64,000 nucleotides of DNA from Chlorocebus sabaeus (GCF_047675955.1 NC_132926.1:10802576-10866575); one strand, 5' to 3'; counted from the stretch's first letter, positions 1 to 11,590 are shown. Notes: a model not told the origin generated them from the letters alone. Translations and numbers: made by a program.

Positions 1-47
1 AACCAGTATGTGTCTCACAAAAAAACTTCAAAAATGAAGCAAAAACT

Positions 48-357
48 GGCCCAGTGTGGTGGTTCATGCCTGTAATCCCAGCACTTTGGGAGGCAGAGGT
101 AGGCAGATCACCTGAGGTCAGGAGTTCGAGACCAGACTCGCCAACATGGTGAAACCCATCTCTACTAAAAATACAAAAAAAATTAGCCAGGCATGGTGGT
201 GTGTGCCTGTAATCCCAGCTACTAGGGAGGCTGAGGCAAGAGAATTGCTTGAACCTGGGAGGTGGAGGTTTCAGTGAGCCGAGATCGCGCCACCGCATTC
301 CAGCCTGAGTAACAGAGAGGGACATCGTCTCAAAAAAAAAAAAAAAAAAAGAAAAAA
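48..357 (+). mobile_element. Alu SINE
   Basis: Full-length dimeric Alu in sense orientation. It starts at the GGCC-like head, has the B-box-like and GTAATCCCAGC motifs in both arms, the central A-rich linker near 170-184, and an A tail interrupted by G near 350. Scattered substitutions suggest an older (S-like) copy. It has no coding capacity. Confidence 0.95.
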
Positions 358-1509
358 CTGACAGAACTAAAAGGAGAGAGAGAGAAATCCAAAACTACAG
401 TGGAGCTTTTAACACACATTTCTCAGTGACTGACAGAAAATAGCAGACGGAATCAGTGAAGACAGAGAGGACCTGAATAACACAATTTACAAACTGGGCT
501 GACCTGATACACACAAAACACCGTACTCAACCGTTGCAGAAAATATTGAACTTTCCTGTCTCAGAGTCTCTTGGCTCTGATAGCCTTGGTTGTTCTAATT
601 TTTTTTCTTTTTCTGTTTGTATTTCCACCATTGCCTCAAATCTTTTTTGAAAGGAGTAAGAGTATCAATAAATAAATTTAAACAGACAGATAAATGGAAA
701 GGCAAGGTGTGAGTTCAGGAGTCTGAGAACTACAGTTTTCTTTCTGGTTTCAACCTGTGTAAACTTGGACTTAAGGTTCATATGGGAAAATAGAAAAAAT
801 AATAACAACTTTACAGGGTCCTGGTGAAGCTTCTATAAAATAGTGCAAGTAAAGTGGCCGTCCAGGGCTGCACAGAGCAAGCGTGCCAGCCACCCACAGT
901 AGCTGTTATTATTATTATTATTACCACCATTACTTTTGAAGAGAGCAGGTCTTTTAAATGATGAGACTCTGAACTTGCCTTCCATCCAAAATCCTCCAGG
1001 CAGGCAATCTGCTGAGCCAGCTTTTTTGCCTGCACATGTCTGAAGAACAGGAAAGAAAAATGGATCAAGCTGGCATTTTCTCCCAGCTCAGCTCAATAAA
1101 AAGCTGTAAAAACAGGCTGCACGTGCCTCTGGGCCAGGCAGGGAGGCATGGAGGACAATATCCCGGGGACAGTGGGTGGAGGGGTTGGTGCTCACCACAG
1201 AACCAATGAGGATGAGGTTTCCTGCTAACAAGGTTCTTGCAGAATGGCCATAAGTAAGATCATCTGGACTGGGGCAAGAGGTCTGGCTTTCTCTGTATCA
1301 CACCAGGGAGGGATCAAAGACTGCCCCCATAGATTGGGTCAGCGTGGGAACCTAAATACTTGTAAAAAACATAATACATCCAACTTTCCTTGGAAAACGT
1401 CTAGTCATTCTTCAAAACCCCAGGTCAATAGGAAGCCTCTGTGAGCTCTCTCCTGGTACTCCAGTGCATCGTCTCTCCCTGATGCGTCGCTTCTGCCTCA
1501 GCACCTGCA
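358..1509. other. Unique sequence, no gene seen
   Basis: No repeat family or convincing exon recognised. It holds a short (TTA)n tract at about 904-923. The open frames here are short and lack splice or start context. Confidence 0.5.
904..923. repeat. (TTA)n microsatellite
   Basis: About six TTA units in an otherwise unique stretch. Confidence 0.85.
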
Positions 1510-1852
1510 TTTTTTCTTTTTCTTTTTTTTTTTTGGTGGTGGTGGGGATGGAGTCTCACTCTGTCACCCAGGCTGGAGTGCAGTGCTGCAATCTCAGCTC
1601 ACTGCAACCTCTGTCTCCCAGGTTCAAGCGATTCTCCTGCCCCAGCCTCTCTAGTAGCTTGGATAAGCCATCCCACCACCATGGCCAAGAAACCTACCAC
1701 CATGGCCAACTAATTTTTTTTATATATCTTTAGTAGAGACGGGGTTTGCCCTATGTTGGCCAAGCTAGTCTCGAACTTCTGACCTCAAGTGATCTGCCCA
1801 TTTCTGCCTCCCAAACTGCTGGGATTACAGGCCTGAGCTACCACCCCTGGCC
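1510..1852 (-). mobile_element. Alu SINE with internal duplication
   Basis: Antisense Alu: poly(T) at about 1510-1534, then GGAGTCTCACTCTGTCACCC, ending in CCTGGCC. It is longer than usual because a segment containing ACCACCATGGCCAA occurs twice, around 1676-1710. Confidence 0.93.
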
Positions 1853-2034
1853 TCCCAGCACCTACTTTTATTGTGATCTTTTCATGCTGTTCTAGGATCA
1901 CTGAATTACATATCTGTCTCCCTCAGCAGGCTGGAGGTTTATTATATCTGAATTTTCAGACCCGGCCCTGGACTGAGCTCAGAGTAGTGAAGGAATCAGA
2001 AAGCACACGTATGAGAGAATGAGCAAAAAAATGA

Positions 2035-2235
2035 AAAAAAAACAACTTTTATTCAGCAAAGATATTTTTAGTCCATGAAATGTGCCATACACTGCTAGCT
2101 AAATGTGAGGTACAAAGCAATGAACAGAAACAGACAAGTCCCTGTCCTCATGAAGCTGATGTTCTAGGGAGGAAACAGGCAATAACCCAGTACACAAACA
2201 AACAAACAATAAATAAATAAAATAAACAAAGGTAA
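2035..2235 (+). repeat. Ancient L2-like repeat plus AAAC/AAAT tract
   Basis: The text TGTGCCATACACTG, then CCCTGTCCTCATGAAGCTGATG, then GGAAACAGGCAATAA matches a very common old mammalian repeat. It ends in a (CAAA)n/(TAAA)n tract at about 2198-2233. The family name is uncertain (L2/MIR class). Confidence 0.6.
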
Positions 2236-3399
2236 GTATCTGTGATAAGCGCCACCTCTGGGGCCCTGGCCTGTTCAGATGATTACCTGTTCTATCTTCA
2301 GGTAGAGGGCTGGATTAGTGAGAGGACTCTTTCGTTATTATTTGGGCATTGCATTTGGAGGGTGAGTAAACCTCTTCAATATCCCTGATTTTTCTATACC
2401 CTAAAATTTTCATTGCACTACGTTCAAAATAAACAAAGCACAGTCCTATTAAAGAAGCAGGTAGCTCAGAGTTTAGCAAACCCTAAAACACTTTGGACAG
2501 AGATGGCAATTATGTACCTCCACTGCCTACTACCAGCCCCAGGGCAGACATTGCTAATGGATCATAGCACTCTTTCCAGCTGAGCCTAGGTTCCTTCTCC
2601 GCCTAGCACTTCAGGCAGCCACAACCAATCAACCCCAACTTGCATGCAAGTTGAAACCTCTCTACACCCCTAGCCTGGGGCATTATTATATCTCCTTTCT
2701 GGCTGAGAGAGTGTAGTGCTGTGGCAACAACTTCAGGGGAAACCAAATCCCTGAACCGATCTTGGCAGTGGCACTTAAAAAAAAAAAATCTGAGAAGAAG
2801 AATTGCTTTTCAAATATTTGGTTTCCAAACATATTTATTTGCAACTCCAAGTCTACTGACCATATGCATTACATCTGTTCTGGATTGGGATTCAAACAAG
2901 GTTTCTGATTTATTAGCTTTAAAAAATACATCTCTAGGTACCTCTGCACAAAGATGCCCATGAAAGAAGTCTCAGACTCACAAAGACACATTTCCCTCTC
3001 CCCATAGGAGTCAAGAGCATTTAGGACCCTAAGGTGCATGAACAAATCCCATTGCTTAATTTAAAAGAAGGAGAAAAGGGCCTCTGTTTGACAGCTTCCG
3101 GTGCCTTAATTCACATAGTCTCGTTGAGGCTTCACAGCTCTGCAGAGGTTGTGCCTCTTTCCTGGAGCTGCCTAGGCTCAGGCGAGTTTGCCAGGCTCTC
3201 CTGGGTGGCCACTCTCTGCAGTTCCCTGTGGGGAACATGGCCTTTCCCCTTCAGCCCTTGAACTTGCCCCAGGGGGTCCTCTGGGTCCTTGCGCATGATT
3301 GCACATGGCCCCTCTTCTGCCATGGCCTCCTTGCTTAGCCCCCTCTTCTCCTGGGGAGGGCAAGAGGAAGTGAACTGGCTCTTACTGTGTCCCAGCCAG
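2236..3399. other. Unique sequence, no gene seen
   Basis: Mostly unique DNA. A pyrimidine-rich acceptor-like site (CTCTCCCCATAG) lies near 2997-3008, but the downstream frame is not persuasive. Open frames on both strands at 3034-3410 are GC-composition effects. Confidence 0.45.
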
Positions 3400-3560
3400 C
3401 GGTTATCCATCCGACTCAGACAAGCATCTGGATCTCTTGCAGTCTCACTTTTCTCATCTATGAAATGGGAATGAGAGTAACCTCCGTCTCTCTGGTTGCC
3501 ACGATGATATGATGAACTGATTGAGATCCACAGTGCAGCTCATAGGGGCTGCCGGTAAAT
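3400..3560 (+). repeat. MIR SINE
   Basis: Core CTCATCTATGAAATGGGAATGA follows a CTCACTTT box, as in sense MIR. Strongly diverged. Confidence 0.75.
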
Positions 3561-3624
3561 GATGGGTCTGCAATGGGCCTATGGCTGTGTGAACGGGTTG
3601 ATTTCATTTTCACAAGAAGCCAAT

Positions 3625-3810
3625 AGTCTGGGCTCTCATGCGTTGGGGTGCATTTGAATCACCCCAGAACCTTGTCGGAAGACACATTTTCTGATCCCAC
3701 CCACGGAGTCTGATTCAGACAGTCTGAGACAGACTGAGAATTTGCTTTTTTAACCAGCACTCCAGGAGGTCTGGACTGGAAGTCTCTTGACCACCCCTGA
3801 GAAACACTGT
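3625..3810 (-). mobile_element. MER5A-like hAT MITE
   Basis: The series TGCATTTGAATCACCCCAG, then CTGATTCAGACAGTCTGAG, then GAATTTGC, then TGAGAAACACTG follows the reverse of the MER5A consensus as I remember it. It is a non-autonomous hAT-Charlie DNA transposon with no coding capacity. Confidence 0.75.
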
Positions 3811-3811
3811 A

Positions 3812-3940
3812 CAAATAAAGAGAATCTCACCTCAGCTTTGCAGATAACGAAGCTGAGGTTCAGAGAGGCATAACGACCTGAGCCAGGCCACAGGAGTAAG
3901 TAGCTGAGCTGGGATTTGAACCAGGACTGTCTGATTCCCA
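3812..3940 (-). repeat. MIR SINE
   Basis: Antisense MIR: GAAGCTGAGGTTCAGAGAGG, then a GTAGCTGAGCTGGGATTTGA segment, then TGTCTGATTCCC. It abuts the MER5A-like element. Confidence 0.85.
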
Positions 3941-4636
3941 CTGGGGGATATTTTTCTCTGAGGAAAATCCCTGCTCACGGTGAGCCCCTCCTTCAGCCTG
4001 CGTGTCCTTTGGCACATCCTCTATCTCTTCCCATGTCAGCCTCTGCCTAGAAAGAACCTGGCCACTGCAGAACATGCTGACCAAAGGTGGCGTAAAATCA
4101 AGGCACTGTCGCTTGCTAGCTGCATGACTTTGGGCGGCTGTTTAGACTCCCACAGCTGTGGATCTGGGATTCTGTTTGCCCTCAGCTTGCCAGTCCACCC
4201 TTCTCCACCTGCCTCAGCGAGCTCCCTTGCCCCCAGCCTCTGCTGGGTCCAGTCAAAGAGGGGCACTAGCAGGAGACTGGCCGGCAGGAGGGAAAACAGA
4301 TCAGAGTGCTTTCCTCCCAGCCTCTCTTGACAGGCTGTGACTCATTACGAAGGCTACAGCTTCTGCTGGATGGCCCTCCCTCTCTCCACGCGGCAAGTCT
4401 TGTGGGTTCTGAAGATCACACCTCCTGCTGTCCCTCCAACCCTAGGGTTTGCAACAGCTCCCCACTGTTGCTCTCCTGGGAGGACTTCAGCAGCCCTGTC
4501 AATTCCCCTTCACCTGCCACCCTTGTAAAAAGCCTTCCAGTGACCCCCTTCTCAATTCCCCACACGAGTAGCCATCTGTTCCTGGATCCTGCCTGATGCA
4601 GTTTCTATAGCACAAGTAGAATCCTGAGAACTCCAT
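3941..4636. other. Unique sequence, no gene seen
   Basis: C-rich unique DNA with overlapping open frames on both strands but no codon or domain signal that I recognise. Confidence 0.45.
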
Positions 4637-4857
4637 CAGGGTCTGGCAAAGTGTGGCCTGTGGACCAAATCTGGCCCACCACCTGTTTCTGTAAATAAAG
4701 TTTTATTGGAATGCAGCCACATTAATTCATTTATGTTTTGTCTATAACTGCTTTCACATTACAATGGTGGAATTGAGTAGTTGTAATAGAGACCGTATGG
4801 ACCTCAAGCCTAAACTTTTGACTCTCTGACCCTTCACAGAAAGTTTGCGGAACCCTG
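4637..4857. mobile_element. Non-autonomous hAT-type DNA transposon with target duplication
   Basis: The ends are inverted repeats: CAGGGTCTGGCAAA on the left, and CAGGGTTCCGCAAA as the complement of the right end. The interior (GTAAATAAAGTTTTATTGGAA) is a common medium-reiterated repeat. Flanking 8-bp copies AACTCCAT (4629-4636) and AACCCCAT (4858-4865) match at 7 of 8 positions, the duplication length of hAT elements. Subfamily not called. Confidence 0.85.
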
Positions 4858-5429
4858 AACCCCATCCTAGAATAAGCTAGTTGGTGACAAGCCCCCGGGC
4901 ACAGTGCCCAGCGCATGGTAAACTGTGGTAAGGTCTGGCTCTTCTTGCCTGGGTGCAGTGGCAGCAATGCGTATTCTCTCAGCCAGAGAACTTGGGAGCT
5001 GGAAAGGGGTCGGGGAGGGCTACCATCTGCTTTGTCGGGTGCTGGGTCAGAAAAGCCTTTTAAAAAGCAAGGGTTCTTGGTGGCTTGCCACTTCGTGTGC
5101 AGGAATCAGCTCTTCCTCATTCTTCCTCTCGGCACCTAGCTCGGGGCTCCCAGCAGAGTCAGCATCTATAAATGTTTGCTGTTAGATGAATGAATTCAAT
5201 TAACCACCCATCAATTGGGGTGGAACTTTGTAGAGACCCAGCTTTTATGCAAATCGGCCTCCTTCAGGGATGCTGCAGCTGTCGCTAAGTCTTATCGGCT
5301 TTTCCACCAACCCTGATTTCTGAAATCCACCGTTTTCACTCTATCCCATTGGCCACCTCCAGGCACCGCTTTCCTTGGTGGTCTTCCTACTTTCAGGCTC
5401 ACCCCTGCAGGCTGCTTCTGCATAGCCTT

Positions 5430-5910
5430 CAAAATCATGTTTCTAACACATAAATCTGATCATGCCATTCCTGTTCTAAAAACCTGTCCATGGCTCCCCA
5501 CTGCCTGCAGATGATCTCATCTCTGCATGCCTCAGCATAGCAGGCAATGCCCGTCTCCATCGAACCCTGTTCACAGACCCTAGCTCATCTCTCGTTTCCC
5601 CCTCCCCTCTCCTCCACATTATGTTCCAGAACCCTGCAATCTTTCTGGGACCCCAGACATACCTGGATCTTTGTCACCTGCTCCCTGGAGCTCCCATCTG
5701 CACCTCTGCTCCATGCCAACTCCTACTCATTACTGGGGCCTTCTGGGGCTTCATCTCTTCTAGGGAACTAAATTGCTTTCCTCCCAGCTGTACTGGGCAT
5801 TTCTCTGGAGCTCTCCAGTATCTTGTGCTGTTCTCTTTGGAAACTTGGAATGTGTCTACCTGTTGTCCTCCCATGCTGTACTATAAGCTCTGAGCAATGT
5901 GGCTATTCAT
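5430..5910 (+). repeat. L2 LINE 3' region
   Basis: ATCTGATCATGCCATTCC, then CCATGGCTCCCCACTGCC, then a run of CTCCATGCCAACTCCTACTC, and CTATAAGCTCTGAGCAATG follow the L2 3' end in order. Decayed; open frames inside it are not genes. Confidence 0.85.
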
Positions 5911-6824
5911 GGTGGTCATCCCCCTGGCTGCAGGACACAAAGGGCGCTCAACCAATGAGAGGCCCCTTCCTCCCTCAGCCCAGGCCCTTCCCACCGTTTT
6001 GTCCTGTTGTATCCTCCTGAATACATATGCCCAAGTCTCCCAATCCTTGAGAAGCTACAGGATTCATCTTTTGGGATGGAGGGGTACATGTTTGTACCTA
6101 GTTTCTGCCTAAATGCTTGAAAAGTCTTGCAAAGTCCAAAACAATGGCTGGAATGAAAGCTACATTATTTAAACATTAAATTGAAACATATTATTTCAAA
6201 GAGAAGCAGCCACTCATTTGAATTTCAGAGATTCTTGGGAAACCCGCCTGCAACCCCAGACAATCCACAGGTCCTTTGTGTGGGTCCAGTCCCTCGTATT
6301 GATGGACCTGATTGGGGTCTGAACTGGAAATCCAGCTTTGTTCTGAGAATGAGGTGACCACTCACCCCTTAGCAATTTTTGCTTTCCTTTCTCCATGAAA
6401 GATCATGTCAACCACAGAAGAAGTATAAAAGGGCATAAGTTGGGTGGTTGGTGCGGAAAAGGTGGTATTTAGCCACTTAATGAGGGTCAAGTGACTTCAG
6501 TGGCCAGGAAGGAAATGTAAATGAGGGCAGCAAGATGTGGAGCCACAGGGAGGGAGGGGCCTAAGGCAGAGAGGGGCCTGCGGCTCACTTTCGGGCTTCA
6601 GTACTAGGATCTTTCACAAGAAACCAGAAATACGGATTTTTTTGTAAGAATTCTGGGTTTTTGATGTCAGCAGTGAATTCAAAAACTGAAGCCTGGAGGA
6701 GGTCAAACAAACCGCTTCGGGTTGAACTCAGCCTGCTAGGCCTAGGTTTGCAACCTATGGTCTTCTCTTTACCAAACCCTTGATGCTTGATTTCCTTAGG
6801 AATCCTCTCACCATCCATTTTCTT
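5911..6824. other. Unique sequence, no gene seen
   Basis: No repeat or exon recognised. Confidence 0.45.
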
Positions 6825-6965
6825 ACTAGCCCCATCTCACAGATGGGGGAGCCAAGGCTCAGAACCACATGCACAGAGCCACTGGGAAGGGATTGTCTGT
6901 GTATGATTCAAACCCAGCTCTGTCTGATTCCAAAACCCTGGTCCCTTCCTGGTGGCTGAGGCTGT
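6825..6965 (-). repeat. MIR SINE
   Basis: Antisense MIR: CCCCATCTCACAGATGGGGG, then AGCCAAGGCTCAGA, then ATTCAAACCCAGCTCTGTCT and CCAAAACCCTGG. Confidence 0.85.
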
Positions 6966-7244
6966 GGCAGGGCCTGCCCTGGGGTTTCAGGCACAGAGAG
7001 TGGACTGGTGCTCTGCAAAGCCTTGCTCGTCTCCCTGCCAGCAGCTGGGGTGGAGGACCCCTTTTGTGTGAGCTCAGCATCTGGTTGTCAAATGCAGGCT
7101 GGCTGGGCTCCATCGTCTGGCTCCGTGTGAGAAATGGGCGCTTTAAACATGCAGATGCAGCTGATGGGGCAGGCGGGCCCTGAGAGAGGCTTCAAGGTTG
7201 ACATACACCAAGGCAGGTTCAAGATGGGAGGGGACAGAGGGTCC

Positions 7245-7557
7245 TGGTCTCCCAGTCCCTCCCGATCTCCCTGCCCTTCTCTCCGCTGTCTTAATGGGCT
7301 GTCTGTCTGCTTGTCTCTCCTGACTCCTCTTTCCTTCTCTTCCTTTGTCTTCTCCCCTCCCTGTCTCCCAGCTCTCAGCTCTGCCCTCCAACTTCACTCC
7401 CTTTACTTCCCCTTCTTTCTCTGTCTCTCCTTGCCTCCATCTCTGTCACTATTCCTCCTTTTCAAGCCCTCTCTGTCCTTTCCTTTCCCCCTCACAGTTT
7501 TCTCTCCTTTTCCCACCCATTATTCTTTCTTCTTTGCCCCCTCTCCCTCCATCTCTC
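7245..7557. repeat. Pyrimidine-rich low-complexity tract
   Basis: About 310 bases that are overwhelmingly C and T on the plus strand, with many CTCTC, TTCCC and TCTCC words. The long frames across it are Ser/Pro/Leu/Phe-rich composition artefacts. Confidence 0.85.
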
Positions 7558-7907
7558 AGAATAACATGCAAAAACCTTTCACTCCTGACTTCCTTCCCAC
7601 ATTCTCACACAAAGAACAAATAAAGAGAATGTCACCAACAAGCACCAACCACTGCGTTTCAATAGACCCTTTGCTCTTAGGAGAGGGACGGACGAATTTC
7701 TAAAAAAAAAAATTTTTTCTCTCTCTCTCTGACATATTCATGACTTGGCATCCTATAGCAAGTTAAGTATTTTTCCAAACACAGCTAAACTGGTGTGCAG
7801 AAAGCTAATGAATTCTGCTAAAAGAAGCTTTCATCTGCAAGTCACTAAAATGTTCTGTTGTTTATTCCCCACTATTTCTTTATTTCTCCACAGTCCTCTC
7901 CCCCTAC

Positions 7908-7950
7908 ACACACACACACACACACACACACAAATACACACACACACGCA
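7908..7950. repeat. (CA)n microsatellite
   Basis: Dinucleotide CA run interrupted once by AAATA. It follows an acceptor-like pyrimidine tract (TTTATTTCTCCACAG) that leads only into the repeat. Confidence 0.95.
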
Positions 7951-8159
7951 TATGCACCATCCCTCTCACATGCTCACACACATTACCTTATTGCCATTCC
8001 TTTGAAGGGAGAAAAATTCCGGATCCCAAATCTCTGGCAAGGTTCTCCTACAAGATCCTCGGGAAAAGGGCAACCAGTTTTTGCTTACTGCCTTCTGAAT
8101 TCCAGGGGACCCCTCAGCCTTGGCTTGGGCCCTCCCAGCACCCCTGCCAGGAGAATAGG

Positions 8160-8275
8160 CAACCAGCCATACAGGTGAAGAGCCTGCAGGTCAGAGAGGT
8201 GAAGTGACTTGCCCAAGGGCACAAAGACAGGCTAGAGTTGAAAGTCGAGGTCAAAGCACTTCACATGGCAGTCTG
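8160..8275 (-). repeat. MIR SINE
   Basis: Antisense MIR with GTCAGAGAGGTGAAGTGACT, then TGCCCAAGGGCACAAAGACA. Confidence 0.8.
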
Positions 8276-8429
8276 GAAATTCTGCGGGTAATTTCTGAGC
8301 TCCAGAAATAAGCTTTTGAAGATCTTCTTTGAGTAAAGCTCATACATGACTGCACCCAAGAGTATTTCCTCCCCTCCCACAGATAATAGCAACATCAGGA
8401 ATTTTATCCAAGTTTCATTTGCCTCACAC

Positions 8430-8605
8430 CCAGTGCTTCATCTCACCCTTACCTAACTCTTGGAGATCAGGAGGATGGGGTAGTGTCTACCTCCATTTTG
8501 CAGGCAGGTAGACTGAGTCTTGGAAAGGTAAAGTGACTTTTCCAGGGTCCTTGGTTGATTGGCATGAGGGCAGAGGCTAGAAGCCATGTTTCCTGTGCCT
8601 TACTA
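8430..8605 (-). repeat. MIR SINE
   Basis: Antisense MIR: CCATTTTGCAGGCAGGTAGA, then GGTAAAGTGACTTTTCCAGG. Diverged. Confidence 0.75.
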
Positions 8606-8724
8606 TGTATGTGGGTATCAACACCTGAGTGGGAGACCATAGACAGGAGACGTTTTCAGAGTGACATTGCAGGTAATTTTAAAAAATTCTAATCTTGTTT
8701 TGTCGGTTGCAGACATCATTTATT

Positions 8725-8737
8725 TGACCTTTGACCT
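8725..8737 (-). promoter_or_regulatory. Perfect DR1 nuclear-receptor motif
   Basis: Plus-strand TGACCTTTGACCT reads on the minus strand as AGGTCA-A-AGGTCA. This is the perfect direct repeat spaced by one base, bound by HNF4, COUP-TF and RXR heterodimers such as PPAR:RXR. Occupancy is unknown; the motif is exact but short, so chance is possible. Confidence 0.5.
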
Positions 8738-8790
8738 CAGTTTCCACGTCCATCAAATGGAGATAATAATTGCTGCAGGATTCAATGTCA
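8725..8790 (+). repeat. MIR SINE fragment
   Basis: Sense MIR core GACCTCAGTTTCCACGTCCA, then TCAAATGGAGATAATAAT. It contains the DR1 motif given separately. Confidence 0.7.
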
Positions 8791-8884
8791 GAAAAGGAAA
8801 GGAGTTGGATTTTAAACAATTCTGAATTTTAAAAACAGCAACCATTCCATAGACCCTGTAGGAGACATTACCAGTGCTCACGAA

Positions 8885-9275
8885 TGGCTTGCTTGCCTCT
8901 CTGTCCAGGTGCGTGAAAGGCTGCATCTCCAGCCTGCTTGGCTGAGCAGGGCCGGGGGACTCGCTTTGACCAATGGGTGTGAGCAGAAGTTACAAACGTC
9001 ACTTCAAAAGCATTTAACTGCTGGCTTGAGAACCCCCTCTTTCTCTCTCTTCGTCTTTGGCATTGACTGAGAAGACTTCCTGTTCCAGATGATGATGTAG
9101 AAGACGGTGGAATGTCCTTCCGCCGGGACTGTGGAGCTGTTGCATAGAGAACAGTTGCCCTGTTCTCTGGCCTAGACCCAGAACAGACTCTGCAGAGTGA
9201 AAATGCAGCTTTGTGTGCCAGCCACTGAGATTTGGGGTTATCTGTTACTGCAGCATAACCTAACTTATAGCCGTT
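8885..9275 (+). mobile_element. Old LTR/MER-like repeat, family uncertain
   Basis: TTTGACCAATGGGTGTGAGC near the start and AGCCACTGAGATTTGGGGTT, then ACTGCAGCATAACCTAAC near the end resemble the two ends of a common medium-reiterated mammalian LTR-like repeat. No coding part is present. Confidence 0.5.
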
Positions 9276-9529
9276 AATAGTACTATTATGTGGGCATGTA
9301 AGTTAAGGAAGAGTCTCTTAAAATGACTCAAATTAGTTTGCTTCCAGATTACCCGTGGCAATGAGGGACATAGCCTACTTACCTGCTAAAAAACCCCTTG
9401 CCCCTCCTTTCCTGGCCTGGTTTTCTGGCCTGATCTTCTCCTACAAGCCTGGGGCAGACTTCTGCTGAGTCCCTTCTGATTTCTGCTCGCAGAAGGGAGA
9501 CCACTGGGGAGTTTTCATGTCCTACCCTT

Positions 9530-9975
9530 GACCTCCTACCCACCCCATGTACTCCTGTACCTGCTCAGGCCTCAGCACCCCTCACCTGGACCACAAAACT
9601 CCTCCCTGGACCCCTGTTCCAAGTCCTCCCCTTCCTGTCCGTTCTCCACACTGCCCTTTGGTGATTTATCCAAAACACTACAGTAATTAGGTCATTCACT
9701 GCCTAGAACCCTCCATGGCTCCCTTTTACCCTCAAGATAAAGACCAAGTTCCATATCTGAGCTCTTCTGGATCTCATGCCTTCAAAACTTAGTTGAAATG
9801 TTCCCTCTTCCTTGACTGTTTGACTCTCACACACAATTTTGTAATTTTATTGTTTACACATCAATATCCGCCACTACACAGTAGGCAACTTCAAGGGCAA
9901 CATGAAGGTTAAGTCCAGAATTTGCCCATAGTAGGCAATGTAGAAATGTTTGTTGAGTAGATCAATAAATAAATG
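9530..9975 (+). repeat. L2 LINE 3' region
   Basis: CACTGCCTAGAACCCTCCAT, then CTCAAGATAAAGACCAAG, then an AATGTTTGTTGAGTAGATCA end fit the 3' part of L2. It is followed directly by a MIR. Confidence 0.75.
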
Positions 9976-10105
9976 ATCGAAATTGAGTTCTGGTTCTTCT
10001 GTCAACTGAGTGTATGATTCTGGGCAGTTTATTTCTCCCTCTGAGACTCAGTTTCCTCATCTGTAGATTGGGGTGAATAAGATTTTCCTTGCCTGTTACA
10101 TTATC
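9976..10105 (+). repeat. MIR SINE
   Basis: Sense MIR: CTCTGAGACTCAGTTTCCTC, then ATCTGTAGATTGGGGTGA. Confidence 0.85.
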
Positions 10106-10519
10106 TATAGTTTTTAAACTCCAGGCCCTTTTGGAGGACAGACTATTTGCAATTCCAGGGGCTGTGGGATCACAGCATACCATGTCTGAGGATTTTGGGA
10201 GAGAGCAATGAAATAATTGATGCAAAAATGCTTTCGAGCCTGCACAAAGTTAAAGGATTATTGTTCAGATTCAGTCCCTGCCTTTGGAGCTTACATTCTA
10301 GAAGGGAGATAGAAACACATGGGGTGCATTCTCTTCTCACCCACCCTAGTCTATAGCAGGCATTACAAATCAATCACTGCACTTTAAGCAGGCATCTCCA
10401 ATTAATCATATCGAACTGAGAGATACAGTCTATTTGCCATTCTGGCTACAGAAGGAGAAGCAATCTTCCCAATCCCAGACAACCATGTTAAGTGCCTCAT
10501 TGACACCGGAGAATCAAAA

Positions 10520-10735
10520 CCTCAGCCTCTGTTTATTGAGCACCAGCTTCAAGCCTGGTCCTTTCCCCACATAATCTCTTCCAGTCTTCATGACGACCCT
10601 GCAAGTTGGAGACTATTACTCCCGTTTCACAGGCCAGTCTCTGAGACCAAGACCTGGGGCTGCTGACCCCAGTCCATCCATTTGAACCTGAGTCTGTCTC
10701 CAAAGGACATACTCTTGCCACCTTTCCACACTACC
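10520..10735 (-). repeat. MIR SINE
   Basis: Antisense MIR: TTTATTGAGCACCAGCTTCA, then CCCGTTTCACAGGCCAGTCT, then CTTTCCACACTACCTCTGT at the head. Confidence 0.75.
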
Positions 10736-11590
10736 TCTGTCAAACAGGAGTGTAGCAGGTCAGGCAGGGGCCAAAGATACCAGCGGAGCCATCCACAGGG
10801 CTGTAGAGAGAACTAACACCCAGCTACCCCTTTTCCGGCAGGAATTTTTCGTTCCTGCTGTATTCAGAGGGTCTGCCAGGACTGGAGTCCATCTATTGGG
10901 AAAGGCGGCACATGCTATTTTGATATTGAACCCATGCCCACAGGCCCAGTGATGGACAAGCCTTTTATACATCTCAAAAATAAAACTCACAGAGTCATTT
11001 TCAGCTTGGCCCGAGCTGTGGGCACAGCCCCAGAGGCCCTGGCTCTGCTAATTCTCTCATCAGCCTAATAGGAGAACAATTATCACAGTCAGGATACAAA
11101 TATAGCTCCAGACACTTCTCTGGGAGCTCAGAGGGCTTGTGACTTATGGCTTCATTTTAAAGAGGAGCAGATTGTTGACACGAACTCTGGGTAGTTCTCA
11201 TTTTTCTCGAGGAACTAAGCTGTACTTGCTATTAATGGTAGAATCATTAGGTCATGGCTGAGGTCCACAAGAGGATAGGAAACCCAGCAGTTTGGATGTA
11301 GGCTGAGCTATCTATAATTAACCTAAGAGCCTGTTTATTTGACTTTCTCAATTACAGGCTCATTTAAATAGCATTAAAAATAAAAGATGAGTCCCAGGAG
11401 CAGCAGAAGAAACATAAGGATGCTCTTTTGTCCAAGATTTCATGGGACACTATTTGAATGCATAAAAAGCCACCGATAGAGCAGCCACTAGGAAAACTTT
11501 CTTTAAAAAACTTTAAATTGAGGCAAAAAAAAAAAAAAAAAAAAAAGCAAACACGAGCAAAACTGAGCACCCGCAGGCATGTTTTATAGC
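10736..11590. other. Unique, homeobox-motif-rich sequence
   Basis: Unique DNA with AT-rich words such as CTAATTCTCTCATCAG (about 11048), ACAATTATCAC (about 11076), CTATAATTAACC (about 11311) and TGTTTATTTGAC (about 11332). A 23-nt poly(A) run is at 11524-11546. No gene seen. Confidence 0.45.

Noticed and set aside
7134..7703. 189-codon Ser/Pro/Leu/Phe-rich frame.
   Set aside because: Spans the pyrimidine-rich tract; composition explains it.
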